From IMG/VR virus record IMGVR_UViG_3300021424_001402, positions 1 through 34,796 of that record: DNA of 34,796 nt; one strand, 5' to 3'. The DNA is from a virus. Under the pieces are notes generated by a model. It saw only the letters and a list, made by a program, of their open reading frames with translations, was not told where the DNA came from and ran no database searches. The position numbers were made by a program, and so were the translations under genes. This document shows, piece by piece, positions 7,787 through 15,236 of the stretch (its first letter is position 1; each line of letters begins with the position of its first letter).

Positions 7787-8491
7787 CTATTTAATGTCTA
7801 AGGATTTTGATTTTTTGACTATTAAGCAGTTAAATTTTTCTTTAAGTTCTACTTTTCCTGGCTCGCCCTTTTCATTAGGACCTAGCACATCAAACTCAAA
7901 AGATTCAGCCTTAACTACATCAAATCCTGTTCTTGACAAAAGAGCCAGCAATTGTACGATTCCTAGTACACTATAATGATTATTATTATATTCATGCCTA
8001 CGATTTGTATCTGGGGCAGGCACTTCTAGATACATAAGATTACCCTGTTTAAGAATACGATTATATTCTATTAATGTAAAGATAGGATAAGGGCTATGTT
8101 CTAGAGCTTGACGGCTGAAAATAAAATCTACACTTTCGTCGTAATATCCGTCTTTTTGTGGTATAAATGAAATGTCATATCTTTTAATTTTATGACCTTT
8201 AGATTCACATATTTTTACATCACCTAAACTAATTGTTACACCAGTTAAATCAGTGTAACCCCTAGTTTTCATTTCATCAAGAAAGTATCCTGGGCCGCAA
8301 CCTATGTCAAGTATTTTAGAATCTTTTGCTAAATTGAGTGGATCTATATATTGCTGTACACAACGGGTAGTCAATTGCTTGTGAAAATCGCTATCACCTT
8401 CGTCATAAATGTGAGCAGTATATAACCATTCATTGTATAGTTTTAGTTTAGGTAAATCTAAAGTTATACCAATATCAATTAAATCTTTCAT
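7787..8491 (-). CDS. Class I SAM-dependent methyltransferase
   Basis: The 234-residue protein has the Rossmann-type SAM-binding motif ILDIGCGPGYFLDEM near residue 60 and a DLTGVTISLGDV acidic turn. The motif IV-like stretch VDFIFSRQALEHSPYP is typical of the Methyltransf_11/23 groups. These enzymes methylate small molecules, sugars or proteins rather than DNA bases; the substrate cannot be read from the sequence. AGGAA precedes the ATG. The gene lies alone between the small-protein cassette and the lysis block. Marine phages often carry such enzymes with glycan genes, and a sugar-modification cluster lies 4 kb away. Confidence 0.85.
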   Translation of the reverse strand: MKDLIDIGITLDLPKLKLYNEWLYTAHIYDEGDSDFHKQLTTRCVQQYIDPLNLAKDSKILDIGCGPGYFLDEMKTRGYTDLTGVTISLGDVKICESKGHKIKRYDISFIPQKDGYYDESVDFIFSRQALEHSPYPIFTLIEYNRILKQGNLMYLEVPAPDTNRRHEYNNNHYSVLGIVQLLALLSRTGFDVVKAESFEFDVLGPNEKGEPGKVELKEKFNCLIVKKSKSLDIK

Positions 8492-8543
8492 GTTAATTCC
8501 TGTGTAGTTTTAATTACTTATTACACAAAATTACAGTAAAAAT

Positions 8544-8915
8544 TTATTTGTATCCTTTGAATCCTGTAACGGGACTTATTTTATTAATATAGTCAGGTTC
8601 TTGGCTTTTATGATTTTTTATGAGGTTTTCGGCATGATTCGCCCGAACGGTTTTAAAAGCTTGCTGCATCATTTTATGTTCTAATTCGCTATATGGGTAG
8701 GCCATATTATGTTTTCCTACAAAGCTTTCGTCGTCCATATTAATTTGATTTTTGCTGCCGTCAGCCATAGCAGCAGCCTTCATAATTTGATTTAAATGAT
8801 AAATTCTGTCAAAGCCATTATCTCTAAATTTATAAGCGCCGGGTTGGGATTTATTATGAGAATTTGGCACATTACCTAACTTACCATTTTCATTAATTAG
8901 TTCTTTCGCTCTCAT
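8544..8915 (-). CDS. Small cassette protein with MRAKE leader and FKGYK tail
   Basis: This 123-residue protein begins MRAKELINEN and ends SPVTGFKGYK. Its middle (FDRIYHLNQIMKAAAMADG, DESFVGKHNMAYPYSELEHK) is clearly similar to the neighbouring gene at 9265-9633, so the two are paralogues. The leader resembles the capsid-targeting leaders of T4 internal proteins (MKTYxEFIAE). It contains an I-x-E sequence like the cleavage sites of the prohead protease gp21. If this is right, the protein would be packaged in the head and ejected with the DNA. Its start overlaps the stop of the upstream gene by four bases. The family resembles unnamed small proteins of marine T4-like phages; the function is unknown. 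Confidence 0.75.
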   Translation of the reverse strand: MRAKELINENGKLGNVPNSHNKSQPGAYKFRDNGFDRIYHLNQIMKAAAMADGSKNQINMDDESFVGKHNMAYPYSELEHKMMQQAFKTVRANHAENLIKNHKSQEPDYINKISPVTGFKGYK

Positions 8916-9265
8916 CTTTTATATCCTTTTAAAGGTTTTAAAGCAGAACCTTTATTAGTATCTGCTAACTCTTCACTGCTGGGCCCGCGCAACTGGCGCC
9001 AAAGCAACGGGAAAGCACGCCTCCAGCCGGCTTGCTTGGCTGCTGACCAAACATCCCGGCCCGCTACCAGTATCCCGGCCCAAAACAGCACTTCCGCGGC
9101 AATCAGCAGGCCACCGGTCCACGCGGCCTTCATGGTCACGGAGGGCGCCAGCCAAACCGCCACGGGAATGGCGATCCATGGCAGCACGGACGCCAGGATA
9201 AGGAGGATTCCAAGTTTGAGCGACATGCCGCTTGACGCTTCGTTTACGAACTCTTTGGCGCGCAT
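8912..9265 (-). CDS. Chimeric cassette protein: MRAKE leader, foreign membrane domain, KGYK tail
   Basis: The 117-residue protein starts MRAKEFVNEA and ends ALKPLKGYKR like its neighbours. Residues 13-96 or so are different: SGMSLKLGILLILASVLPW and on. This middle forms two membrane helices plus a basic amphipathic end (AKQAGWRRAFPLLWRQLRG). It resembles the small bacterial 'transporter suffix domain' proteins. The coding DNA of this middle part is strongly GC-rich, while the leader and tail have the AT-rich composition of the phage. The reading frame is intact across both joints. This looks like recent in-frame capture of a complete small gene from a high-GC bacterium, including its own ATG. 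Overlaps: one base with the upstream gene, four with the downstream one. Confidence 0.75.
   Translation of the reverse strand: MRAKEFVNEASSGMSLKLGILLILASVLPWIAIPVAVWLAPSVTMKAAWTGGLLIAAEVLFWAGILVAGRDVWSAAKQAGWRRAFPLLWRQLRGPSSEELADTNKGSALKPLKGYKR
8978..9240 (-). other. GC-rich foreign DNA segment inside an AT-rich gene
   Basis: Roughly 260 bases with a GC content I estimate near 60% lie between AT-rich flanks (about 35%). Codon choice switches abruptly to G/C-ending codons (CTG, GCC, CGG). No inverted repeats, target duplication or transposase is visible at the edges, so the route of entry (homologous or illegitimate recombination) cannot be told. Confidence 0.75.
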
Positions 9266-9633
9266 TATTTGTAACCTTCGAATGGTTTTATAGGACTCTT
9301 TGTATTAATCTTACTTGTCTCTGAACTAGATACATCACCTTGTACAAGGTCAATATATTCCATGCCTGCTGCTTTAAAGGCTTTCTCAAGCATTTTATGT
9401 TCAACGTCTGTGTAAGCATGTGCTGTAAGATTTTTACCTACCCAGCTAGAATCATATACATTAGGCTCAATTTCTCCATCAGTAGACGCTACTGCCATCA
9501 TAACTCTATTGAGATCATAAAATCTGTCAAAATATTCCATTTTTTTGGAAAAAATATGTGTGCCTGTACCCGGAAGACTATATCTTTGTAGATATTTGCC
9601 TTTAACTTCTGTAATAAATTCTTTAGCTCTCAT
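9265..9633 (-). CDS. Small cassette protein with MRAKE leader and FEGYK tail
   Basis: I place the start at the ATG at 9633 (MRAKEFITEV), which has AAGGG upstream at a better distance than the ATG two codons earlier. The tail is SPIKPFEGYK. The middle, with FDRFYDLNRVMMAVASTDG and SSWVGKNLTAHAYTDVEHK, is a paralogue of the gene at 8544-8915. The leader has an I-T-E sequence matching the (L/I)-x-E rule of the T4 prohead protease. No enzyme motif or membrane segment is present. It is followed without a gap by the chimeric gene (TAATG), so these genes are translated together. Function unknown; a head-packaged protein is a hypothesis. Confidence 0.75.
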   Translation of the reverse strand: MRAKEFITEVKGKYLQRYSLPGTGTHIFSKKMEYFDRFYDLNRVMMAVASTDGEIEPNVYDSSWVGKNLTAHAYTDVEHKMLEKAFKAAGMEYIDLVQGDVSSSETSKINTKSPIKPFEGYK

Positions 9634-10042
9634 TAACATAGCCCTTAAATTTTGGCAGTATAGAATTATTATTTACATCAGACATCTCATCACTGCTTGA
9701 CGAACTGATAGGTGTTATTCCTGATTTGCCTACTATTTGTAAACTTTTTTTGATTACACTTTCTAAGTCTGAATCAAACCCGCTGACAATCATATTTTCT
9801 CCCCAACGGCTTTTAGAATTAAACTTTGGCTTGTATACATTAATATTTTTATTTAATGGATTATTATCAGCCTCATGACCACGCACATCAGCTATTGCTA
9901 CTCCAAATCTATACATAGGATAAAAATCATTATTGGTCAATTTATCTAATTTATAGGTATTAGGTAAACTAAATTGTACAACATCAAGAAGATCATGAAC
10001 TTCATCCATCTGTTGTTCAGTTAAAAATTCTTTAGCTTTCAT
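9623..10042 (-). CDS. Small cassette protein with MKAKE leader
   Basis: The 139-residue protein begins MKAKEFLTEQ, with L-T-E as a possible prohead protease site, and ends SILPKFKGYVNES. Its middle differs from its neighbours and carries FYPMYRFGVAIADVRGHE and a SRWGENMIVSGFDSDLE segment. It is therefore a more distant member that shares the ends. It starts one base after the virion protein gene ends and overlaps the next cassette gene, so it is probably expressed late from the promoter at 10590-10597. No catalytic motif was recognised. Confidence 0.7.
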   Translation of the reverse strand: MKAKEFLTEQQMDEVHDLLDVVQFSLPNTYKLDKLTNNDFYPMYRFGVAIADVRGHEADNNPLNKNINVYKPKFNSKSRWGENMIVSGFDSDLESVIKKSLQIVGKSGITPISSSSSDEMSDVNNNSILPKFKGYVNES

Positions 10043-10043
10043 T

Positions 10044-10571
10044 TTAGTTTTCTGTGGTTATAGCAGCATTACCGAATTCAGTAATTAAACCAACATCACT
10101 GTTTGTTGTTAGTGAGGAACCTGTTCCCAAACTTCCAGTATAAGTAATTTGATATGATATAAAATGGGTTAGTGCTTCGTCTACTAATGGACTAACTGTT
10201 ACTACTACATTACCCCCATCTACTGACATATTATATGTACAAACATTATTACCAAAGAAACTACTGCCATATCCTGTAAATTTTACATTGGCGCTGTCGT
10301 TTGACAACTGCGCTTGTAACATAACTTCTTGACTATCATCGTTATCTTCATTGAAACTCTTTATTTGAAACATACCTTGAGTAAAGGTATTTGCACTATA
10401 TTGAAAAATAACTTGGTTAGCAGTATCGTCTAATGTAACTGCTTCTGTTATATTAGATGACGATGTTTGAATATAGGCAAAGTTATTGTTTACCTTTTGA
10501 AATGCAGTACGTAATGGGTCGCCAGTACCATCATTAGCAGAAGTTCCTATATTAATTGTTTGGATAGGCAT
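10044..10571 (-). CDS. Virion structural protein with IGTSANDGTGDPLR motif
   Basis: The 175-residue product starts MPIQTINIGTSANDGTGD and continues PLRTAFQKVNNNF. This motif is found at the start of many tail-fibre, neck and other structural proteins of marine T4-like phages. The rest is Thr/Ser/Asn-rich and beta-prone with no charged clusters, consistent with a fibre or decoration protein. It is headed by the late-type box GATAAATA at 10590-10597 and is followed directly by the cassette of small proteins, so virion protein and cassette would be made together late in infection. Which virion part it forms is not decidable here. Confidence 0.75.
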   Translation of the reverse strand: MPIQTINIGTSANDGTGDPLRTAFQKVNNNFAYIQTSSSNITEAVTLDDTANQVIFQYSANTFTQGMFQIKSFNEDNDDSQEVMLQAQLSNDSANVKFTGYGSSFFGNNVCTYNMSVDGGNVVVTVSPLVDEALTHFISYQITYTGSLGTGSSLTTNSDVGLITEFGNAAITTEN

Positions 10572-10589
10572 GATTTTTCCCGTTTGTAG

Positions 10590-10597
10590 TATTTATC
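10590..10597 (-). promoter_or_regulatory. T4-type late promoter, leftward
   Basis: GATAAATA on the minus strand (7 of 8 matches to TATAAATA) would start transcription near 10584, about 13 bases before the ATG at 10571. It is back-to-back with the rightward box at 10600-10607, only two bases apart. Confidence 0.6.
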
Positions 10598-10599
10598 AG

Positions 10600-10607
10600 T
10601 ATAAATA
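10600..10607 (+). promoter_or_regulatory. T4-type late promoter, rightward
   Basis: A perfect TATAAATA lies four bases before the ATG at 10612. It is the only promoter-like sequence for the three plus-strand genes. By T4 spacing the transcript would start at or within that ATG. Confidence 0.6.
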
Positions 10608-10611
10608 CGAT

Positions 10612-11064
10612 ATGTGGATAATCAACTGGTTACCAGAGTTCATAGTTCATATTATTTTTCTAGCAGGTGTGGCTGGAACTATTGCAGGATTTGTTCTGGG
10701 ATTTATACCCTTTGTCAAACGATACCAACTGCCAATACAAATTATAAGTCTACTACTATTAAGTTTAGGTGTATACCTCGAGGGGGGTTTGGCTGAGAAA
10801 GCCAAATGGGAACTACGTGTAAAAGAGATGGAAGCAAAAGTAGCAGAAGCACAGGCTAAAGCAGCCGAAACTAATGTACAAATAGTCGAAAAGATAGTTA
10901 CTGAAAAAGAAGTTATTAGATTAAAAGGGCAAAAAATAATTGAATATATAGATAGAGAAGTAAAAGTGTTTGATAACGATTGCAAAATACCTGATACAGT
11001 TATCAAAGCACACGATATGAGTGCAGGAAATGAGAATATTATAGCCGAGGGCAGTACTAAATGA
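10612..11064 (+). CDS. Inner-membrane spanin-like protein (Rz-like)
   Basis: From the ATG at 10612 the protein has 150 residues. Two membrane helices (about 8-34 and 40-57) are followed by a long charged coiled coil (RVKEMEAKVAEAQAKAAETN and on, to about residue 115). The end is polar. Its stop overlaps the start of a small lipoprotein gene (ATGA). A coiled-coil membrane protein paired with a lipoprotein is the layout of two-component spanins, which fuse inner and outer membranes at the end of lysis. Two helices rather than one is unusual for Rz. An ATG at 10570 would add 14 residues but overlaps the divergent gene. No Shine-Dalgarno is present. Confidence 0.6.
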   Translation: MWIINWLPEFIVHIIFLAGVAGTIAGFVLGFIPFVKRYQLPIQIISLLLLSLGVYLEGGLAEKAKWELRVKEMEAKVAEAQAKAAETNVQIVEKIVTEKEVIRLKGQKIIEYIDREVKVFDNDCKIPDTVIKAHDMSAGNENIIAEGSTK

Positions 11065-11336
11065 GAAAACTACTACTATTTTGCGTAACTCTATTATTTT
11101 TGTCGGGCTGTGCTTTAGTAACCCCTGTGGCTGCTAAGTTTCCCGAAGCCCCGGAACTACTAATGGTTGATTGTGAACAATTAGACAAGATAGGCAAAGA
11201 CAAAGTTTACTTAAGTGAATTTTTAACTACAGTCGTTGGAAACTATAACAAGTATCATGTATGCTCTGCTCAGAATGCTGCATGGCGAGAATGGTATAAA
11301 AAGCAAAAAGAAATTTATAATAAAGTCGGCAAATAA
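11061..11336 (+). CDS. Small lipoprotein, outer-membrane spanin-like (Rz1-like)
   Basis: The 91-residue protein has a signal peptide and lipobox (LLFLSGCALV, lipidated Cys17) and a short mature part ending KKQKEIYNKVGK. It overlaps the preceding coiled-coil membrane protein by four bases. Together they look like an i-spanin/o-spanin pair. The mature part contains three more cysteines and is not proline-rich, unlike classical Rz1. The assignment rests on gene order and topology. Confidence 0.6.
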   Translation: MRKLLLFCVTLLFLSGCALVTPVAAKFPEAPELLMVDCEQLDKIGKDKVYLSEFLTTVVGNYNKYHVCSAQNAAWREWYKKQKEIYNKVGK

Positions 11337-12073
11337 TGATTGTAAATTTGTGGTCTACCCCAAGAACCGGTAGTAATTGGTATAGTCAATATCTTTACAA
11401 AAAATATAGTTCTGAAAACAAAAGAACAAACTTATATACTCAATATTTAAATCAATTTCATTTTATAAATTATTTAAAACCTTTTTATGGCGATTTTGTA
11501 TACGAATATGAACATGGCTGCGCCTACAAATATTATATGTACGACGGCATGCGTAAGTGTATTACATATATTATTAAACATGAAAAAAGAATTCTAGATA
11601 GTATTGCTGAAGAAAAATATAGATTGGAACTTTTATCAAAACATAATCATACTAAAAATCCCTCTATATTTTACAATCATATTTCACCCATGAGTGAGTT
11701 AGCATATAGCACCCTATTTAACATAGCAGATAAAAATATATTTTTGTATAGAAAGGATGTAAAAAGTCAGATATCTAGCTATGCTCTTGCTTATGGTACT
11801 ACTCAATATAAGAAGTCTAAAGAAATTTATGAAAATATAAATGTTACTTATGATGTACTTAAGAATTTAGTGGATAGAATAATAATTTGGTATAAACTTG
11901 ATAAAACTAATTGTGAAATAGTATGCTACGAAAATTTAGAATTTGATTTGTATTCTGATTTACCTAAAAAACAAAATAATATTGATCCATTCACACAACT
12001 ATCTAGTAATACACAAAATGATATTTTAACATTAGTAAAATATTTTAATAAATCTATTGAAAAAAGTCTTTAA
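11336..12073 (+). CDS. P-loop sulfotransferase-like protein
   Basis: The 245-residue protein begins MIVNLWSTPRTGSNWYSQYL. The STPRTGSNW stretch is the phosphosulfate-binding loop typical of PAPS-dependent sulfotransferases, and IFLYRKDVKSQISSYALAYG fits the second (3'-phosphate) binding motif with its R...S pattern. A later CEIVCYENLEFD resembles the end of that fold. It may sulfate a sugar or another small acceptor, consistent with the adjacent sugar genes. It starts with one-base overlap (TAATG) after the lipoprotein gene. Its 3' end overlaps the convergent aminotransferase gene by 20 bases. It is AT-richer than the genes around it. The substrate is unknown. Confidence 0.7.
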   Translation: MIVNLWSTPRTGSNWYSQYLYKKYSSENKRTNLYTQYLNQFHFINYLKPFYGDFVYEYEHGCAYKYYMYDGMRKCITYIIKHEKRILDSIAEEKYRLELLSKHNHTKNPSIFYNHISPMSELAYSTLFNIADKNIFLYRKDVKSQISSYALAYGTTQYKKSKEIYENINVTYDVLKNLVDRIIIWYKLDKTNCEIVCYENLEFDLYSDLPKKQNNIDPFTQLSSNTQNDILTLVKYFNKSIEKSL

Positions 12074-13139
12074 TTTTTTTGGTAATATATTCTACTTCGC
12101 TATCTGTTAATTCAGGATATATAGGCAAACTCAATAATCCTCTCGTAAGATTAATACTAGTGCTTAACATATCAGGTTTAACTTTAATGTTTTGTGCTAT
12201 AGGTAACTCACTTAATGCCTTAGCATAATGAATCTTTACTTCTATATCATTAGCAATTAAATGACTTAACAATTTATCACGCTTATCTGTATAAACCACA
12301 AACTTCTGATCAGCGTGTACCATGTGATCACGGCTTAAGCAACGTAAATCAATGTTTTTAAATTCATCAAGATAGTAATGGCGTATTTCTTTACGACGCC
12401 ATTGCCACTTATCAATGTACTTTGCTCTGACTAATAATTGTGCGCATTCTTGTTCGCTCATCCTACTGTTGGTCCCGCTTATCTGATATTCATGTTTACC
12501 GTTACTACGATAACTATACGCAAAATCATACAGGCTACGATCATTCGTTATAATAGCACCCCCGTTGCCACTAGCAGGTAAATTCTTTGTAGGATCAAAA
12601 CTTACAGCCATGCCTTGACCTATATCGTCGGCAACTAGCCAATGCTGTGCGCCATCAATTAAATCTGCTGTTAAGCCTGATATAGCACTTTTATTAGGGT
12701 TCGCTCCATATAAACCCACATTACATGTATATTTTGTAAAATCACTTAAGTCATTTTGATCAAATATCATTAATCCATTTTTGTCTGTGTCTGTAAGTTC
12801 AATCGTAAAACCTGCATTCAGAAAAGCATTTAGGGTAGCAATATAAGTTATATTTGGTATACGTACTATAGGTTCGATTTTTTCTTTAGGATCGATCTCA
12901 GCATTCATTAATAGATTATGATCTCTTATAGCCCATTTAGCCATAATCTCTAGTGCTTGTGTGCCGCTATGTACAGTAACAGCGAATAAGCATTTAGTAT
13001 ACATCGCTAGCCAAGTTTGAAATCTAGCAGTATACTCGCCATCCATTAAAATACCACTTGATAGTACTTTATCAGTTGCGTCCAACAACTCGTCTTTTAA
13101 ATTTTTATGTTGTTTTGCTAAACCAAAGAAAGGTATCAT
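12054..13139 (-). CDS. DegT/DnrJ/EryC1-family aminotransferase
   Basis: The 361-residue PLP enzyme belongs to the sugar aminotransferase family. It has VHSGTQALEI near residue 57 for phosphate contacts, LIDGAQHW with Asp162 for the pyridine nitrogen, and SFDPTKNLPASGNGGAI with Lys185 as the Schiff-base lysine followed by the glycine-rich turn. NSRMSEQECAQLL and the region near YRSNGKHEYQ also match the family. These enzymes put an amino group on keto-sugar nucleotides for O-antigen or other glycans. It follows an asparagine-synthetase-like gene by one base and an epimerase. This suggests a pathway building an amino sugar or amide for phage or host surface modification. Confidence 0.88.
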   Translation of the reverse strand: MIPFFGLAKQHKNLKDELLDATDKVLSSGILMDGEYTARFQTWLAMYTKCLFAVTVHSGTQALEIMAKWAIRDHNLLMNAEIDPKEKIEPIVRIPNITYIATLNAFLNAGFTIELTDTDKNGLMIFDQNDLSDFTKYTCNVGLYGANPNKSAISGLTADLIDGAQHWLVADDIGQGMAVSFDPTKNLPASGNGGAIITNDRSLYDFAYSYRSNGKHEYQISGTNSRMSEQECAQLLVRAKYIDKWQWRRKEIRHYYLDEFKNIDLRCLSRDHMVHADQKFVVYTDKRDKLLSHLIANDIEVKIHYAKALSELPIAQNIKVKPDMLSTSINLTRGLLSLPIYPELTDSEVEYITKKIKDFFQ

Positions 13140-13140
13140 A

Positions 13141-14268
13141 TTAGGTAATAAATTTGTTTATATTTTCACGTAATTTTATTTTACTAAAGTTCTTTTTATA
13201 GTTAGCCCAAATATTGCCTGCATTTTTATATTGTGATAGTATTTGTAAAAAATCAGGTCTATTGTACTTAATAATATTTTTCTGTATTGTAGCATTTAAT
13301 GCATTACTTACTATATCAGTTAGGGATACTTGATTCATCACTTCAGTAATTCTAAGATCATTGAACGGACTAAAATGATAATTATTATCAATATGCCACA
13401 TCTGATGGTCATAAAAAACACTACCATTACACCAGTTTAATACATCCTTTTCATTATCATATGTTGGGTAATTATTTTCCTTACAATCTGGTCTTTGTAA
13501 AAAGTAATACAAATAATCATCTTTGTTGGGAATATTATATAATTTTTTACCCATGTAATTAGCAATCACGTGTCCCTGCGAAACTTCACGTAGTTGTACT
13601 CTTTCTGAATAGAACCCTGTAATGTACCAATTTTCTTTAAGATAGCAACTGGTCATTTTGTAGCCCCAAAAATTTTGTCTACATAAATCAATTAAATCAG
13701 ATTCATATTCTTGTTTGACACCAAATATATTGTTTACTTTTGGTGTAGTAATATGTAAATTGTAATCTAATCCAAGATTGTCAACTATAGACCAAACAGT
13801 CAGAGTGTCTATACCTGCGCTGAATAATACATTTAATTTTTCTATTTTATTATAATTTAGAAAGTTTTTGATATTTTCTTCAAGTATTTCATTTATGTAT
13901 TTTGATGCTTCTTCTAAAGATAAATTAGTAAATTTGTGGATGTTTGTTGTACTACAACTATCAGCATCTAAATTTGGCAAAGGTATATTGGTTTTTATGC
14001 CAGAATCGTCTTTATATACTGGGCACCCTCGTAATTCAGGATGATATAAATCTTTATTTTCTGAAATAACTAACCATTTGCCTGTGGGTTTGTTATTGCC
14101 TATAATATAACTGATACTATCCTCTAGTACACATTCAGTACTATATCCTTTATACCAGTAATTAATACCGTCAATATTTTTACACTTCCAACCTTTGTCC
14201 AAAAACAAATTGTCTGCTACCTTATTTACAGACTTAATAGGACAATCTTTACCAATATAAAAAAACAT
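13141..14268 (-). CDS. Asparagine-synthetase-like ATP pyrophosphatase
   Basis: In this 375-residue protein the segment KLNVLFSAGIDTLTVWSIVD is a PP-loop ATP pyrophosphatase motif (usually SGGxDS; here SAGIDT). A later HFSPFNDLRITEVMNQ resembles the C-terminal synthetase domain of AsnB-like amidotransferases. The N-terminal third looks like a reduced glutaminase-like domain (SISYIIGNNKPTGKW) without an N-terminal catalytic Cys. Glutamine hydrolysis is therefore unlikely, and ammonia or another amine could be used instead. It overlaps the epimerase by one base and is followed by the aminotransferase, so it probably acts in the same sugar/amide pathway. The substrate is unknown. Confidence 0.7.
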   Translation of the reverse strand: MFFYIGKDCPIKSVNKVADNLFLDKGWKCKNIDGINYWYKGYSTECVLEDSISYIIGNNKPTGKWLVISENKDLYHPELRGCPVYKDDSGIKTNIPLPNLDADSCSTTNIHKFTNLSLEEASKYINEILEENIKNFLNYNKIEKLNVLFSAGIDTLTVWSIVDNLGLDYNLHITTPKVNNIFGVKQEYESDLIDLCRQNFWGYKMTSCYLKENWYITGFYSERVQLREVSQGHVIANYMGKKLYNIPNKDDYLYYFLQRPDCKENNYPTYDNEKDVLNWCNGSVFYDHQMWHIDNNYHFSPFNDLRITEVMNQVSLTDIVSNALNATIQKNIIKYNRPDFLQILSQYKNAGNIWANYKKNFSKIKLRENINKFIT

Positions 14269-15236
14269 TAGAGTTTAGACTGCCAAAACTCACTATTGCT
14301 TAACCAATCATAGTATTTTTGAAAGCCTTCTTCTACATCAACTTTAGGATCAAAGTTAAAATCTTTACGTGCAGCGTCAATATTTAATGCTCCGCGACTT
14401 GGGAAATCAACATCTTTATCTTTAACTTCGATTTTACCCTTACCTGTAATCTTTACTGCAAGTTCTGCTGCATCAAGTAGTGTGCGGCTATGGCTTTTTG
14501 TTATGTTATATGTTTTGTTATCTGTATTACTTGATAATGCTGCGGCTACAATACCATTGGCAGCATCATCTACATATGTAAAATCAAGTGTTTCGCCTGC
14601 ACCATTTACTTTAAGTGTAACATCACGCATAGCATTTAACATAAACTTTGCAATTACCCGATCTTCAACATCTAACGGTCCATATACAGCACTTGGACGT
14701 ATAATAGTGTGTGCTATACCTGTACTACGTGTATAATCTTTAACAAGCCATTCACCTGCAAGTTTCATAATACCATATTGTCCTTGCGGTCTACAAATAG
14801 CATCTTCTTTTACATCATCTTTAAAGTCGCCATAGACCATGCTACTACTAATGTAAAGAAATTTTTTAACTTTGTGTAGTTTACTTTCTTCAAGCAAATT
14901 GAGTAAGCCCTCGCACATGACTTTAGCACCTTTTGGTGGGTTAGCATTTACTACTTTTTGTCTTGGATAACTAGCCATGTGTATTACAATATCTGGCATA
15001 AACCTTCTGAAAACATAATTCATTAAAAATCTGTCAGTTATATCATGCGCATAATTTTCAACAGCCCCTGTTACTCTTTTGCGCTGCTCCATTAGATATT
15101 CAATCTCGTCTTGTGGTATAATACCGTAATTGGTTTGTGTATCAATTACACATACACGATGACGTAAATCTTTTAATTTTCTTACTACGTTATGACCAAT
15201 AAGACCATAACCACCTGTTACTAATATATCACTCAT
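14268..15236 (-). CDS. NAD-dependent epimerase/dehydratase (extended SDR)
   Basis: The 322-residue enzyme has the NAD-binding GGYGLIGH motif at residues 8-15. It also has the catalytic Ser of YISSSMVYGDF near 130, the YxxxK pair (Tyr154, Lys158 in QYGIMKLAGEW) and the RPSAVYGP motif. It belongs to the nucleotide-sugar epimerase group. The product likely feeds the neighbouring aminotransferase. It overlaps the previous small gene by eight bases and the next by one, so all are in one operon. The exact sugar cannot be read from the sequence. Confidence 0.9.
   Translation of the reverse strand: MSDILVTGGYGLIGHNVVRKLKDLRHRVCVIDTQTNYGIIPQDEIEYLMEQRKRVTGAVENYAHDITDRFLMNYVFRRFMPDIVIHMASYPRQKVVNANPPKGAKVMCEGLLNLLEESKLHKVKKFLYISSSMVYGDFKDDVKEDAICRPQGQYGIMKLAGEWLVKDYTRSTGIAHTIIRPSAVYGPLDVEDRVIAKFMLNAMRDVTLKVNGAGETLDFTYVDDAANGIVAAALSSNTDNKTYNITKSHSRTLLDAAELAVKITGKGKIEVKDKDVDFPSRGALNIDAARKDFNFDPKVDVEEGFQKYYDWLSNSEFWQSKL

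Noticed and set aside
8978-9240. GC-rich segment as plain assembly contamination
   Set aside because: The reading frame is open through both joints and the leader and tail match the neighbouring cassette genes, so real in-frame insertion is more likely, though reads should be checked.
8978-9240. GC-rich segment as an insertion sequence
   Set aside because: No terminal inverted repeats, target duplication or transposase motif is visible.
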